Shown here: positions 26,110 to 34,908 of the stretch, one piece after another
Layout: every line of letters begins with the position of its first letter
Numbering within the stretch: position 1 is the first letter of the stretch
NCBI GenBank assembly: GCA_958403385.1
Contig: CATXXC010000011.1
Span: 1 to 64,000, forward strand
Direction of reading: 5' to 3'
Source: an uncultured Collinsella sp.
Lineage (GTDB): Bacteria > Actinomycetota > Coriobacteriia > Coriobacteriales > Coriobacteriaceae
Length of the DNA: 64,000 nucleotides
Made by a program: the position numbers and the translations under genes
Notes under the pieces: generated by a model
Told to the model about the DNA's origin: nothing
Database searches by the model: none
The model's input: the letters and a program-made list of their open reading frames with translations, nothing else

Positions 26110-27510
26110 ATGGCTTCTTCTGATGCAACACAACGAGCAGTCCTTGCCGGACTTTCGTGCGGGATCGGCCTTGCCGCTCCCGTGGTTATGTATGCCGCGA
26201 CGCTGCCGTTTTCGTCGGTGAACGAGACGGTCGTGGCGGGTGCGGTTCCCTTCGCCGTGGGCGCGGTGGCGGGCGTGGGCATCTATGCCGCCTCGCTGGG
26301 TATCTCCGAGTATCGTGCGCAGCGTGAAGAGCGTCTGTTCCAGCCCGATGCCATGGGCGGTGCCGCCAATCTCAATCAGCATCAAAGCGAGTTCAAGACC
26401 GCCTCGATTCCAGCTCAGCAGCAGGATGCGACTCCTTACGCTGCGGCTTCTGCTTCTCAGGCTCAGGCGGAGCAGTCTACCTCGGCATTCCTTTCCGGCC
26501 TGACTGGTGCGTTCCAGCGCCGTCATGCCGATGATGGTGTCCCTACCATCGCTCGAGCCGCAGATGCTATGGACGAGGACGAGGCTTGGTCCATGATCGA
26601 CAGTATGCTCGACGACGATTCGCCGGTGAGCTGCGACCCTGCACACTCGCGCGACGTCTATCAAGTCGCCATCGACGAGCTCACCAACGGCGGGCAGACC
26701 GACTCCTTCAATCGCGACGACATCGCCGCCGCGGCACGCGCCGTGTCTGGCTCCCAGGCCGCCCCTGCGGGCAGCACGGCGGCTTTCGTGGCGCTCGTCG
26801 CCAACGCGGCAGCCAATAACGCCTACAGCGCTACCTCGGCGGACGCGAACGCTTCTGCCGACAATTCGTACGTTGATGAAGCCATGGCCGCGGACGAGGA
26901 GGCCGTTGCCGCCCGCCGTGCCGCCGAAAGCTCGCTTTGGGGCGCTCCTGCCCAGCAGCAGGCGGCTGAGGCTGCGCCGTACAACGCAAACCTCGCCAGC
27001 ATGCCTATCATCTCCGGTGCCGCGGACATCGATCTCGATGACCTCGATGAGCCTGCAGCCATCACCGCATCGATTGATGCCCAAGATCGCATCAACACCG
27101 GCGACCTTCCAGATGCCTCGCTCGAGGTTGATGTCCCCATGGCCGATTACTCGGGCCACGAGGACATGTGGGCCGCCGCCACCGCGATTCTGGATGAGAT
27201 TGACGAGCCCGCTCCTGTTGCAGCCCCCGCTCCCGTCGCTGCCCCTCAGCCTGCTGCCCCCGCCTATGTCGGCCGTCACAGCGCTGTGTTCCCCGAGGAT
27301 ACCGCCCGTATCTCACGCGAGAGCATCGAGCGGGCCGAGGCTATTGCCGCCGGCATTATGGAAAACCGTCGTCACGAGCGCGTCAATCAGATCCTCGAGG
27401 AAGAGATCGAGCGCCTGCAGTCCTCTACCGCCAAGCGTACGGGCCGTGCCTATCTGAGCGTTATCGAGGGCGGTACCGCCAGCTTCGCGCCGCTCCGCGC
27501 GGAGGCATAA
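26110..27510 (+). CDS. Unknown protein with N-terminal membrane hairpin and Ala-rich tail
   Basis: The 466-residue protein has two hydrophobic segments near residues 12-32 and 42-66, then a long Ala/Asp/Glu-rich region with few predicted folds, and a more conserved-looking helical C-terminus (about 395-440: charged, with IMENRRHERVNQILEEEIER). This suggests an inner-membrane protein with a large disordered cytosolic tail. No enzymatic motif is visible. ATG 26110 follows GGGGAGAG. The VanZ-like gene starts 7 bp after its stop codon, so the two are probably cotranscribed. Confidence 0.65.
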   Translation: MASSDATQRAVLAGLSCGIGLAAPVVMYAATLPFSSVNETVVAGAVPFAVGAVAGVGIYAASLGISEYRAQREERLFQPDAMGGAANLNQHQSEFKTASIPAQQQDATPYAAASASQAQAEQSTSAFLSGLTGAFQRRHADDGVPTIARAADAMDEDEAWSMIDSMLDDDSPVSCDPAHSRDVYQVAIDELTNGGQTDSFNRDDIAAAARAVSGSQAAPAGSTAAFVALVANAAANNAYSATSADANASADNSYVDEAMAADEEAVAARRAAESSLWGAPAQQQAAEAAPYNANLASMPIISGAADIDLDDLDEPAAITASIDAQDRINTGDLPDASLEVDVPMADYSGHEDMWAAATAILDEIDEPAPVAAPAPVAAPQPAAPAYVGRHSAVFPEDTARISRESIERAEAIAAGIMENRRHERVNQILEEEIERLQSSTAKRTGRAYLSVIEGGTASFAPLRAEA

Positions 27511-27517
27511 CTTCTGC

Positions 27518-27967
27518 ATGGTTAAGATCAATCGAAAATGGGCGGTTGTTACCTGCCTGATGGCGCTCTTGATCTGGGGCAATTCGCTGGTTCCCGGCTC
27601 GGGGTCGGGCTCGCTGAGCCTAACGGTCATGGAAGCTATCCGCGGTTTCCTGCACGGCGTGGGACTTCCATATGAATGGGTGACCAACTTTGTTGTTCGC
27701 AAGTGCGCGCATTTTACCGAGTATATGGTGCTCGGCATCCTGGCAACGCACGCCTTTGATTTTGAGGGCCGGCGCACCTTTGACGTGCTGCTGCCCACGG
27801 CGGTGTTCCTGCTGCTGATTCCCTCGATCGACGAGACGATTCAGCTCTTTGTGCCGGGACGCGCCGGCATGATCACCGATGTGATGATCGACTGCTGTGG
27901 AGCGGCAACGGGCGTTGTGCTTCGATATCTCTTACGGTGGCTGATGTGCGCCAAAAAAGCCGCCTAG
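27518..27967 (+). CDS. VanZ-like membrane protein
   Basis: The 149-residue protein has four hydrophobic segments and the VanZ-family pattern, including FVVRKCAHFTEYMVLGIL near residues 63-80 and SIDETIQLFVPGRAGMITDVMIDCCGA near residues 108-135. VanZ gives low-level teicoplanin resistance in enterococci by an unknown mechanism; most family members are uncharacterised. Its ribosome binding site (GGAGG) overlaps the end of the preceding gene, suggesting translational coupling. Confidence 0.85.
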   Translation: MVKINRKWAVVTCLMALLIWGNSLVPGSGSGSLSLTVMEAIRGFLHGVGLPYEWVTNFVVRKCAHFTEYMVLGILATHAFDFEGRRTFDVLLPTAVFLLLIPSIDETIQLFVPGRAGMITDVMIDCCGAATGVVLRYLLRWLMCAKKAA

Positions 27968-27999
27968 GACGTATTGTTTGGTCCTAGGCGGCCTTTTTT
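27959..27999 (+). terminator. Intrinsic terminator after the VanZ gene
   Basis: GCCGCCTAGGAC pairs perfectly with GTCCTAGGCGGC, followed by CTTTTTTA. The left arm overlaps the VanZ stop codon. Confidence 0.9.
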
Positions 28000-28081
28000 A
28001 TTTGAGGGGTTATATGAGGCGTGGTGGCGTCGTTCCGTAGGTTGGATTTGCCGAGCGCGCCACGCCCTGTGGGTGCGTCTG

Positions 28082-28972
28082 CTACTGAAGCGCCTGTGCG
28101 CCCAGGGCCAGGCAGCCCATGATGCCCTGCTTGCCCTCGAGGCTGTTGTTGACAATATAGGAATCGATGTCGTTGACCTCGGGCGTGACGATATAGCCGT
28201 TGAGCATCTCGGCGCACTTTTTGCGTGCGAGCGGCACGATGGGGGTGTGGTCGGCCACGCCGCCGCCGATGATGATCTTTTGCGGTGCGTAGCACAGCGT
28301 GTAGGTCATGAGCGCCTGTGCCAGATAGCCTGCGAGCAGGTCCATGGCCTCCGGGTCATCGGCCATGTCTCCGGCGCTCTTGCCATCCCAGCGCTTTTTA
28401 ACGCCAGGGCCGGCGATGAGGCCCTCGAGGCAGTTGTCATGGAAGGGGCAGGCGCTATGCTCGCCGATGGTGTCGCGCGGGTCGCGCGTGACCAGGATGT
28501 GGCCGGCCTCGGGATGCATCATGCCGTGCACGAGCTTACCGCCCGAGAGCACGCCGGCGCCAACGCCGGTGCCGATGGTCAGGTAGACCACGTCGGTGAG
28601 GCCCTGGGCGCAACCAAAGGTGACCTCGCCCAAGCAGGCAACGTTGACGTCGGTGTCGTAGCCACAGGGAATATTGAGCTCGTTTTGGATGGTGCCCAGC
28701 AGATCAAAGTAGCGCCATGCCGTTTTGGGCGTCTCCAGGATCTTGCCGTATTGGGGCGACGCGGGGTTGACTGCGGTGGGGCCAAAGGCGCCGATGCCCA
28801 GCGCGGTGATGCCCTTGTCGGCAAACCATGCATTGACGGCCTCAACGGTCTCCTGCGGGGTCGTGGTCGCGATCTGCTCACGCTCCAGGACCGTACCGTC
28901 TGCATAGCCCGTGGCGCAGACCATCTTGGTGCCGCCGGCCTCGAGCGCTCCGATAAGCTGCTGATCTGCCAT
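28082..28972 (-). CDS. ROK-family sugar kinase, fructokinase-like
   Basis: The 296-residue protein has the ROK ATP-binding start (GALEAGGTKM, residues 8-17) and the zinc/ROK signature region with HSACPFHDNCLEGLIAGPG near residues 168-186, which closely matches the bacterial fructokinase subgroup. The catalytic aspartate is expected in GYDTDVNVACLGE near residue 105. It would phosphorylate fructose or a similar hexose. GAGAGGA precedes the ATG. It follows the aminotransferase gene on the same strand, behind a terminator, so it has its own promoter near 29000. Confidence 0.85.
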   Translation of the reverse strand: MADQQLIGALEAGGTKMVCATGYADGTVLEREQIATTTPQETVEAVNAWFADKGITALGIGAFGPTAVNPASPQYGKILETPKTAWRYFDLLGTIQNELNIPCGYDTDVNVACLGEVTFGCAQGLTDVVYLTIGTGVGAGVLSGGKLVHGMMHPEAGHILVTRDPRDTIGEHSACPFHDNCLEGLIAGPGVKKRWDGKSAGDMADDPEAMDLLAGYLAQALMTYTLCYAPQKIIIGGGVADHTPIVPLARKKCAEMLNGYIVTPEVNDIDSYIVNNSLEGKQGIMGCLALGAQALQ

Positions 28973-29048
28973 AGTATTCCTCTCTCTGGGACGAGTTGCT
29001 CCGTGACTAGAGTATAGGGCTCTAAACTATTTAAGAAAGCGTTATAAA

Positions 29049-29087
29049 AAGAAGCCTCGCAACGCGGCGGGCGGTGCGAGGCTTCTT
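29049..29087 (-). terminator. Intrinsic terminator after the aminotransferase gene
   Basis: On the minus strand, AAGCCTCGCA pairs with TGCGAGGCTT and is followed by CTTTTTAT. Confidence 0.85.
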
Positions 29088-29113
29088 TGGCTACTTTAGC
29101 TGCCGGGCCGTCC

Positions 29114-30295
29114 TTACCCGCGCGGCTTGATTTTATCACGTAGAGACTTGAGGTTCTCCAGTGCCGCGTTAAGCGTCTCGTCTCGCTTGGCAAAGTGGAA
29201 ACGAATCAGATGGTTGACGGGCTCGCGGAAGAAGCTCGAGCCGGGCACTGCGCCCACGCCCACCTTTGAGGCCAGGTCCTCGCAGAACTCGAGGTCGCTG
29301 TCGTAGCCAAACTCAGAGATATCCATCATCACGTAGTAGGCGCCCTGCGGTACGTTGTGCTTAAGTCCGATACTATCGAGCCCTTGGCAGAACAGGTCGC
29401 GTTTGGCGGTGTAGAGGTCAAGGACCTCATCGTAATAGCTGCCGTCGAAATTGAGGGCGGTGACGACGGCTTCCTGCAGGGGAGCGGCGGCACCCACGGT
29501 GAGGAAGTCGTGGACCTTCTTGATGCGCTCGGTGATCTGGGCCGGGGCAATGGTGTAGCCAAGACGCCAGCCGGTGATGGAGTACGTCTTAGACAGCGAA
29601 CTGCAGCTGATGGTTCGCTCGAACATGCCGGGCAGCGTGGCCATATAGACGTGCTCGTGGGGCGCGTAGACGATGTGCTCGTATACCTCGTCGGTAATGC
29701 AGTAGGCGTCGTACTTTTTGCAGAGGTCGGCGATAAAGGTGAGCTCCTCGCGCGTAAAGACCTTGCCGCAGGGGTTGGAAGGGTTGCACAGGACGATGGC
29801 CTTGGGGTCGTTGTCGCGGAAGGCCGCCTCGAGTGTCTCGCGGTCAAAGTCGAATGTGGGCGGGTTGAGCGGCACGTAGATGGGCTCGGCACCCGAAAGG
29901 ATCGTGTCGGCGCCGTAGTTCTCGTAGAACGGCGAGAAGATGACGACCTTATCGCCGGGGTTCGTGACCGTCATCATGGCGGCCATCATGGCCTCGGTGG
30001 AGCCGCAGGTGACCACGATATTCTGGTTGGGGTCGATCGGCATGCCCATAAAGTGCTCCTGTTTGGCGGCGAGCGCCTCGCGCATGGCCTGGGAGCCCCA
30101 GGTAATGGAGTACTGGTGGTAGAGCGGCTTGGGGTCGGCGGCGATGGTGCTCAGGCTGTTGAGCAGCTGCGCCGGAGGATCGAAGTCGGGGAAGCCCTGC
30201 GAGAGATTGACGGCATCGTACTTATTGGAGATGCGTGTCATGCGGCGGATGACCGAATCGGTAAATGCTGCCGTGCGGTTGGAGAGTTCTTTCAT
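29114..30295 (-). CDS. PLP-dependent aminotransferase, class I/II
   Basis: The 393-residue fold-type I aminotransferase has the PLP lysine in SSLSKTYSITGWRLGY near residue 235 and the substrate-carboxylate arginine in HLIRFHFAK near residue 365. Other marks are NLSQGFPDFDPP (about 30-41) and NPSNPCGKV near 178. The sequence is closest to the kynurenine/methionine/aromatic aminotransferase subgroup, but substrate cannot be assigned from motifs. GAAAGGA precedes the ATG. It is followed by an intrinsic terminator and is probably monocistronic. Confidence 0.85.
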   Translation of the reverse strand: MKELSNRTAAFTDSVIRRMTRISNKYDAVNLSQGFPDFDPPAQLLNSLSTIAADPKPLYHQYSITWGSQAMREALAAKQEHFMGMPIDPNQNIVVTCGSTEAMMAAMMTVTNPGDKVVIFSPFYENYGADTILSGAEPIYVPLNPPTFDFDRETLEAAFRDNDPKAIVLCNPSNPCGKVFTREELTFIADLCKKYDAYCITDEVYEHIVYAPHEHVYMATLPGMFERTISCSSLSKTYSITGWRLGYTIAPAQITERIKKVHDFLTVGAAAPLQEAVVTALNFDGSYYDEVLDLYTAKRDLFCQGLDSIGLKHNVPQGAYYVMMDISEFGYDSDLEFCEDLASKVGVGAVPGSSFFREPVNHLIRFHFAKRDETLNAALENLKSLRDKIKPRG

Positions 30296-30405
30296 GCCGG
30301 TCCTTTCGAGGATTTGCAGTGGGGCAAGTTTACTCCTATGGAACCGGTGGGAATTGCTCGAAACGCGCTCGAAAAACTCTTTTCAAAATTCTTGAAAATT
30401 GGGGC

Positions 30406-30434
30406 TTGCATCGCGTGGCGTTCCTTGCAATAAT
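30406..30434 (+). promoter_or_regulatory. Promoter of the tRNA-His/tRNA-Lys cluster
   Basis: TTGCAT at 30406-30411 and AATAAT at 30429-30434 are 17 bases apart, upstream of tRNA-His. Confidence 0.5.
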
Positions 30435-30460
30435 AGTCGAGCGCGAAGCGCACAGGACAC

Positions 30461-30538
30461 GGTGGGTGTAGCTCAGTTGGCTAGAGCGACGGGTTGTGGT
30501 CCCGTAGGTCGAGGGTTCGAGTCCCTTTACCCACCCCA
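30461..30538 (+). tRNA. tRNA-His (anticodon GTG)
   Basis: Cloverleaf with an extra 5' G (position -1) opposite C73, as is usual for tRNA-His. The anticodon stem CGGG/CCCG encloses TTGTGGT, reading GTG. T arm GAGGGTTCGAGTCCC. CCA is encoded at the 3' end. Confidence 0.95.
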
Positions 30539-30560
30539 GTTCTTGCTTCGTGTTGATATC

Positions 30561-30636
30561 GGGTCGTTAGCTCAGTTGGTAGAGCAGGGGACTCTTAATC
30601 CCAAGGTCCAGGGTTCGAACCCCTGACGGCCCACCA
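30561..30636 (+). tRNA. tRNA-Lys (anticodon CTT), copy 1
   Basis: Acceptor stem GGGTCGT with ACGGCCC, anticodon loop CTCTTAA reading CTT, T arm CAGGGTTCGAACCCCTG. CCA is encoded. Confidence 0.95.
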
Positions 30637-30679
30637 CACGATATCTCCTCTAAAGTCCGCCATAACGGACTTTAGCTTT

Positions 30680-30752
30680 GGGTCGTTAGCTCAGTTGGTA
30701 GAGCAGGGGACTCTTAATCCCAAGGTCCAGGGTTCGACCCCCTGACGGCCCA
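30680..30752 (+). tRNA. tRNA-Lys (anticodon CTT), copy 2
   Basis: Identical to copy 1 except one T-loop base (TTCGACC in place of TTCGAAC) and a 3' end that does not encode CCA. The change and its position at the start of the duplicated segment suggest the 3' end was rewritten by recombination. Confidence 0.9.
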
Positions 30753-30998
30753 CCCAAAGATCGTTTAAGCGACTGGCTTAGGCTGGTCGCTTTTTTGTTG
30801 ACCTCGCACGGGGTCGAACCCGTCGGGGCGCGGAGCTGAGGAAATGCGTAAGCATTTGCCAGCGCAGCGCGCAAGGCGCGAAGCGCCGCAGTGACCGCCT
30901 GCGCAGCAGGCTGACCCCCTGACGGCCCACCCAAAGATTGTTAAAGCGACTGGCTCAGGCTGGTCGTTTTTTGTTGACCTCGCATGGGGTCGAACCCG
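30736..30998. repeat. Direct repeat of the tRNA-Lys 3' end: possible attachment-site scar
   Basis: An 87-bp segment starting in the T arm of tRNA-Lys copy 2 (30736-30822) is repeated at 30913-30998 with about 90% identity. It includes the acceptor end CCCCCTGACGGCCCA and a hairpin AAGCGACTGGC/GGCTGGTCGC followed by a T run. The 90 bp between holds small palindromes only. Duplication of a tRNA 3' end is typical of integrase att sites. Confidence 0.7.
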
Positions 30999-31015
30999 AA
31001 AGGGCACAGCCGCTT

Positions 31016-31876
31016 TCACAGATCGAGCCTACCCTGGGGATCGGTAAAACCGTCAGTACCCTCCTTGAGTTTCTTCTCGTCTGTCTTCACGCGACGCTCG
31101 AGCTTTTTTGTATCCTCGGCAGGCGGTAGGTTCTCGGGGACAATTCCGCGGTCGATGAGGCTGCCACGCACGCTTGTGTTGTTCTCGACGTGCTCTTGCT
31201 TGATCTGGTCCAGGCCGTACAGGTCGTGTTCCTCGGCGTTGAAGGCCGTCATCGAGTTCGTAAGGTCCTTTGCTTTGATGAGGACATCGGCTAACCTGTC
31301 CGCCAATGCCGCTCTCTTGGGTACGCCGAGCTGCTGCTTCATTTCCGCCGTGCTTCTGCCGCCGAATAACGCCTCATCGCCCTTCGACTTGATGATCGCG
31401 AATCCTTTGGAGTCCACGCCGCGTTTGAACGCAATACCCGAGAGCTGTTTCTCTGAATCGGATAGCGAGTGACGCGCCTGCAAGCGCTGAATCTCTGCGA
31501 AGCGCTGCTCTATGAGCTCTTGGCGGCGCGTCTGCACGGCAAAGTATGCCTGGGCGAGCGCGATCTCTGGCTTGTTTGAATCTCCGTTCTGTGCGATTAA
31601 ATAGCATGCATAGCGCGTAAGTTTGTAGTCTTTAACCGCGCGAGCGGCGACACCGGCAGTTACCATTTTCGTGGTGTCACGAAAATGGGAATCAACTGGA
31701 GTTTTGTTTGTTTCGCATGAGACTTTTGCCCTCTTAACAACTTCGGCGAAGTTCTCCCATCGAGTGTACCCCATGGGTTCCATTAAATCGCGTGCGAGCC
31801 AATACTCAACGCCGTCTTCCACATTGGCGTAGCTATCAAGTTCGACACGCCATTTCTCGATATCCCTGCTGTCCAT
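31016..31876 (-). CDS. dinD: DNA damage-inducible protein D
   Basis: The 286-residue protein matches DinD, an SOS-induced protein reported in E. coli to inhibit RecA-mediated strand exchange. Family marks include YWLARDLMEPMGYTRWENF (a Bro-N/KilA-like N-terminus), KLTRYACYLIAQNGDSNKP near residue 83 and FAVQTRRQELIEQ near residue 110. No clear LexA box was found in the bases upstream of the start. AGAAAGGAAG precedes the ATG. Its stop codon lies 18 bp from the tRNA-Lys direct repeat, suggesting arrival with a mobile element. DinD genes are common on islands. Confidence 0.85.
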   Translation of the reverse strand: MDSRDIEKWRVELDSYANVEDGVEYWLARDLMEPMGYTRWENFAEVVKRAKVSCETNKTPVDSHFRDTTKMVTAGVAARAVKDYKLTRYACYLIAQNGDSNKPEIALAQAYFAVQTRRQELIEQRFAEIQRLQARHSLSDSEKQLSGIAFKRGVDSKGFAIIKSKGDEALFGGRSTAEMKQQLGVPKRAALADRLADVLIKAKDLTNSMTAFNAEEHDLYGLDQIKQEHVENNTSVRGSLIDRGIVPENLPPAEDTKKLERRVKTDEKKLKEGTDGFTDPQGRLDL

Positions 31877-31966
31877 ATTTCTTCCTTTCTGTTCGTGTGT
31901 CTACGTGGACTATGTCGACTCCGTATTCAGAATGAGTATATTTGCCTGCGCGGACACGAATGGGCC

Positions 31967-32003
31967 CCGTGTTGCTTTGAGCTCACGGGACCCATTAATA
32001 TCG
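31967..32003. terminator. Intergenic hairpin between dinD and the flavoprotein gene
   Basis: AATGGGCCCCGTG and CACGGGACCCATT form a stem with one mismatch. There is no strong T run, so terminator function is uncertain. Confidence 0.4.
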
Positions 32004-32037
32004 AGAGGTTGTGTTCTGCTCTAGAGGGGTGCTCAGC

Positions 32038-33564
32038 TTAGTCCGCTCGAAAGTGCGAACCCAGGCTTTCAGTTCGCTTGCGCATGGCTTTGACCATTTC
32101 CTGCGCTAGTCGAATCTGCGACTGTAGGCGGGCGAGGGCTGCGATCTCGCTGTCATCGGTATGCGGCTTGCTCAGCGCCATGGCCTTGTCTTGCAGGCTT
32201 TCAAGCTGTTGCAGGGCCTCGGATAGGCCTGTTTCGGTCCTGTTGATCATGCAAAAGGTGCTCATCGTGTGCCTAAGGCTGTGTGTCAGGCGTTCGGCAT
32301 CTGTTGTGGCAATGCCGTACTGGGGGAGGGTGATATCCGCCTTCAGGGCCGCCTCAGGCTCTTTCTGCGCTGTGAGGGCTGCCGATGCGCCCGCGATACG
32401 TCCGAATACGATGCCGTTGGCGCTTGACAAGCCACCAATGCGGTCGGCGCCGTGCATGCCGCCTGTCGCCTCGCCGCAAGCGTAGAGGCCCTCAACGCCC
32501 GTGTGCGCGGTCTTATCGATCTTGATGCCGCCGTTAGCGGCGTGGGCATACATCGCAACGCGCATCTCGTCAGTCGGGGCGATGCCGTGCTCGTCTTGCA
32601 GCCAGGTGGTAAAGGTCTGCACAAACTCTGGGACATCCTCGCGGGGGAAGTCGTAGTGGAGTGCCAGGCCTTCGACACCTGCCTGATCGATGACGAGATC
32701 GATGGCGCGGGAGGCCAAGCGTGACGTGAAGGGACCATATCCAGAGCGCTGCTCGAGCAGGTCGTCCAGCTTGTCGTCGGCAATATCTACCGGCTGGTCT
32801 ACATGTACGTAGCGCCAGGTTTTCTCGTTGAAGACCAGGTTGCGCTTGGGCTCGATGAAGCCAGGCATCATCTGCATGAACTCTATATTAGTAAGCGATG
32901 CGCCGTGCGCCAGTGCGATGGCCTGCGAGGAGCTGAGCACATCAGCCGACGTAAGGCTGCGCTCGAACAGGCCGCCTGTGCCACCGGCTGCGATGATCGT
33001 GGCTTTGGTAGCAAAGGGCACGATTCGATCTTCGGTGAGGTTGTAGAGCACGGTTCCGGTGATTCTGCCGTTCGTGTCCTCAACAAGGTCGATAAGCTCA
33101 TGGCGGGGGAGCAGGCGAATGCCGAGCGACTCGATCCGGGCTGTCAGAGCGTCCTCAAGGGGCTTGCGGGTGAGGCCGCGCCACATGCGCGTTTTGTGGT
33201 CAAAGCAGGGGATAAACTGCTTTTGCTGAGCGCTCTCAGCGTTTTGCGGACGCTTAAGCTCAACGCCCAGGTCTTGCTCGAGCCATTCAATTGCCTGGGG
33301 AATGCCGTGGACAAACGTCTGGACAAGCTCGGGGTCGGCAACACCGCCGCCGACGGTCTGGATGGTGTCGATGAGGTCTTGTTCGTCGTCTTCGTTAACG
33401 GGTCCGATAAGCCCTAGGCCCCAGGTTCCAGGGAAGAAGCTCGATCCACTCATGGTCTTGCCGGCGCTTGCCACAGCGACGGTTGCGCCCGTGCGTGCCG
33501 CTTCGATGGCGGCACAAAGGCCCGCAATGCCAGATCCAATTACCAGTACATCAGTCGATTCCAT
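32038..33564 (-). CDS. FAD-dependent oxidoreductase (fumarate reductase/L-aspartate oxidase-like)
   Basis: The 508-residue protein has the N-terminal dinucleotide fold VIGSGIAGLCAAIEAA (about residues 7-22) and the C-terminal FAD-site segment GEATGGMHGADRIGGLSSANG near residues 368-388, as in the succinate dehydrogenase/fumarate reductase flavoprotein family. The family reduces or oxidises dicarboxylates or amino acids. It lacks neighbouring nad genes, cytochrome or iron-sulfur subunits, so L-aspartate oxidase cannot be claimed. No Tat signal is seen, so it is probably cytoplasmic. ATG 33564 follows GAAAGGA; the 19 codons further upstream lack support. Confidence 0.75.
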   Translation of the reverse strand: MESTDVLVIGSGIAGLCAAIEAARTGATVAVASAGKTMSGSSFFPGTWGLGLIGPVNEDDEQDLIDTIQTVGGGVADPELVQTFVHGIPQAIEWLEQDLGVELKRPQNAESAQQKQFIPCFDHKTRMWRGLTRKPLEDALTARIESLGIRLLPRHELIDLVEDTNGRITGTVLYNLTEDRIVPFATKATIIAAGGTGGLFERSLTSADVLSSSQAIALAHGASLTNIEFMQMMPGFIEPKRNLVFNEKTWRYVHVDQPVDIADDKLDDLLEQRSGYGPFTSRLASRAIDLVIDQAGVEGLALHYDFPREDVPEFVQTFTTWLQDEHGIAPTDEMRVAMYAHAANGGIKIDKTAHTGVEGLYACGEATGGMHGADRIGGLSSANGIVFGRIAGASAALTAQKEPEAALKADITLPQYGIATTDAERLTHSLRHTMSTFCMINRTETGLSEALQQLESLQDKAMALSKPHTDDSEIAALARLQSQIRLAQEMVKAMRKRTESLGSHFRAD

Positions 33565-33702
33565 CGGATTCCTTTCTCGTCCGGCGCATTGTCGCACGGG
33601 TGATCGGCAATGGGGCCGCAAAGACTCGGCAAATCGGTAAAGGGCAAATATGGCAGGTGGGCGTCAGGTGGACTCGGCCACTTCGGTCGGCCCATTTGAT
33701 AA

Positions 33703-33767
33703 GTTGCGGTGGAATACGGACTGTTTTGGCCTGTATGGATGCAATTCAGTCCGTATTTCACCGCAAC
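33703..33767. repeat. Palindromic element with 20-bp arms
   Basis: GTTGCGGTGGAATACGGACT at 33703-33722 is mirrored at 33748-33767 with one mismatch that still allows a G-U pair. It sits in the 321-bp gap 33565-33885 with the terminator at 33816-33852. Confidence 0.8.
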
Positions 33768-33815
33768 TGATACATCGGACCCTTTAATAAGAGTAACCAA
33801 TTTGAGACGGGGCAA

Positions 33816-33852
33816 ACAAAAAGAGCCGCTACCTCGAAAGGTAGCGGCTCCA
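33816..33852 (-). terminator. Intrinsic terminator after the GGGtGRT gene
   Basis: On the minus strand, AGCCGCTACCT pairs with AGGTAGCGGCT and is followed by CTTTTTGTTTG. Confidence 0.9.
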
Positions 33853-33885
33853 AAGCTCAACTATATGAGCATCGCGCGGGTGCGA

Positions 33886-34890
33886 TTAGGCCTTGAGGGC
33901 CTCCTCGACGGCGACAGCGCAGGCGACGGTGGCACCGACCATGGGGTTGTTGCCCATGCCGATGAGACCCATCATGTCGACGTGCGCAGGCACGGAGGAA
34001 GAACCGGCGAACTGGGCGTCGGAGTGCATACGGCCCATGGTGTCGGTCATGCCGTAAGAGGCAGGGCCGGCGCCCATGTTGTCCGGGTGCAGGGTACGGC
34101 CAGTGCCGCCACCAGAAGCGACGGAGAAGTACTTCTTGCCAGCCTCGAGGCGCTCCTTCTTGTAGGTGCCAGCGACGGGGTGCTGGAAGCGCGTGGGGTT
34201 GGTGGAGTTACCGGTAATCGAGATGTCGACGTTCTCGTGCCACATGATGGCAACGCCCTCGCGGACGTCGTCGGCGCCGTAGCAGTTGACGGCGGCACGG
34301 GGACCATCGGAGTAGGGGATGGTCTCGACGACCTTGAGCTCGCCCGTGAAGTAGTCGAACTGGGTCTTCACGTAGGTGAAGCCGTTGATGCGGGCGATGA
34401 TCTGAGCGGCGTCCTTGCCCAGACCGTTGAGAATAACGCGCAGCGGCTTCTTGCGAGCCTTGTTGGCGTTCAGAGCCAGGCCGATAGCACCCTCAGCGGC
34501 AGCGAAGGACTCGTGACCGGCCAGGAAGGCGAAGCACTCGGTGTCGTCGGAGAGCAGCATAGCGCCCAGGTTGCCGTGGCCCAGACCGACCTTGCGGTCC
34601 TCGGCGACGGAGCCGGGAACGGTGAAGGCCTGGATGCCCTCGCCGATGATGGCGGCAGCCTCAGAAGCAGACTTGGCGCCACGCTTGACAGCGAGAGCGC
34701 AACCGAGGGTGTAGGCCCACTCGGCGTTCTGGAAGGCGATGGACTGGGTGTTGTTGACGATCTCACGCGGGTTGAAGCCCTTGTCGGTGCAGATCTGCAG
34801 AGCTTCCTCGAGGGAGGCGATGCCGTTGTCGGCGAGGCACTTGTTGATCTTGTCAGCGCGGCGCTCGTAACCTTCGAACGTAACAGTCAT
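33886..34890 (-). CDS. GGGtGRT family protein
   Basis: The 334-residue protein contains the signature SGGGTGRTLHPDNMGAG near residues 258-274 that names this family. The function is not established. It is found mostly in anaerobes and sits with an iron-sulfur scaffold-like partner, as here, so a role in Fe-S or redox-cofactor handling is inferred. Cysteines are few (for example near residues 18 and 34). No signal peptide or membrane segment is seen. AAAGGGAGGG precedes the ATG, and its start lies 18 bp after the partner gene, so the two are an operon. The transcript ends at 33816-33852. Confidence 0.85.
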   Translation of the reverse strand: MTVTFEGYERRADKINKCLADNGIASLEEALQICTDKGFNPREIVNNTQSIAFQNAEWAYTLGCALAVKRGAKSASEAAAIIGEGIQAFTVPGSVAEDRKVGLGHGNLGAMLLSDDTECFAFLAGHESFAAAEGAIGLALNANKARKKPLRVILNGLGKDAAQIIARINGFTYVKTQFDYFTGELKVVETIPYSDGPRAAVNCYGADDVREGVAIMWHENVDISITGNSTNPTRFQHPVAGTYKKERLEAGKKYFSVASGGGTGRTLHPDNMGAGPASYGMTDTMGRMHSDAQFAGSSSVPAHVDMMGLIGMGNNPMVGATVACAVAVEEALKA

Positions 34891-34908
34891 AGTTATTTCC
34901 CTCCCTTT

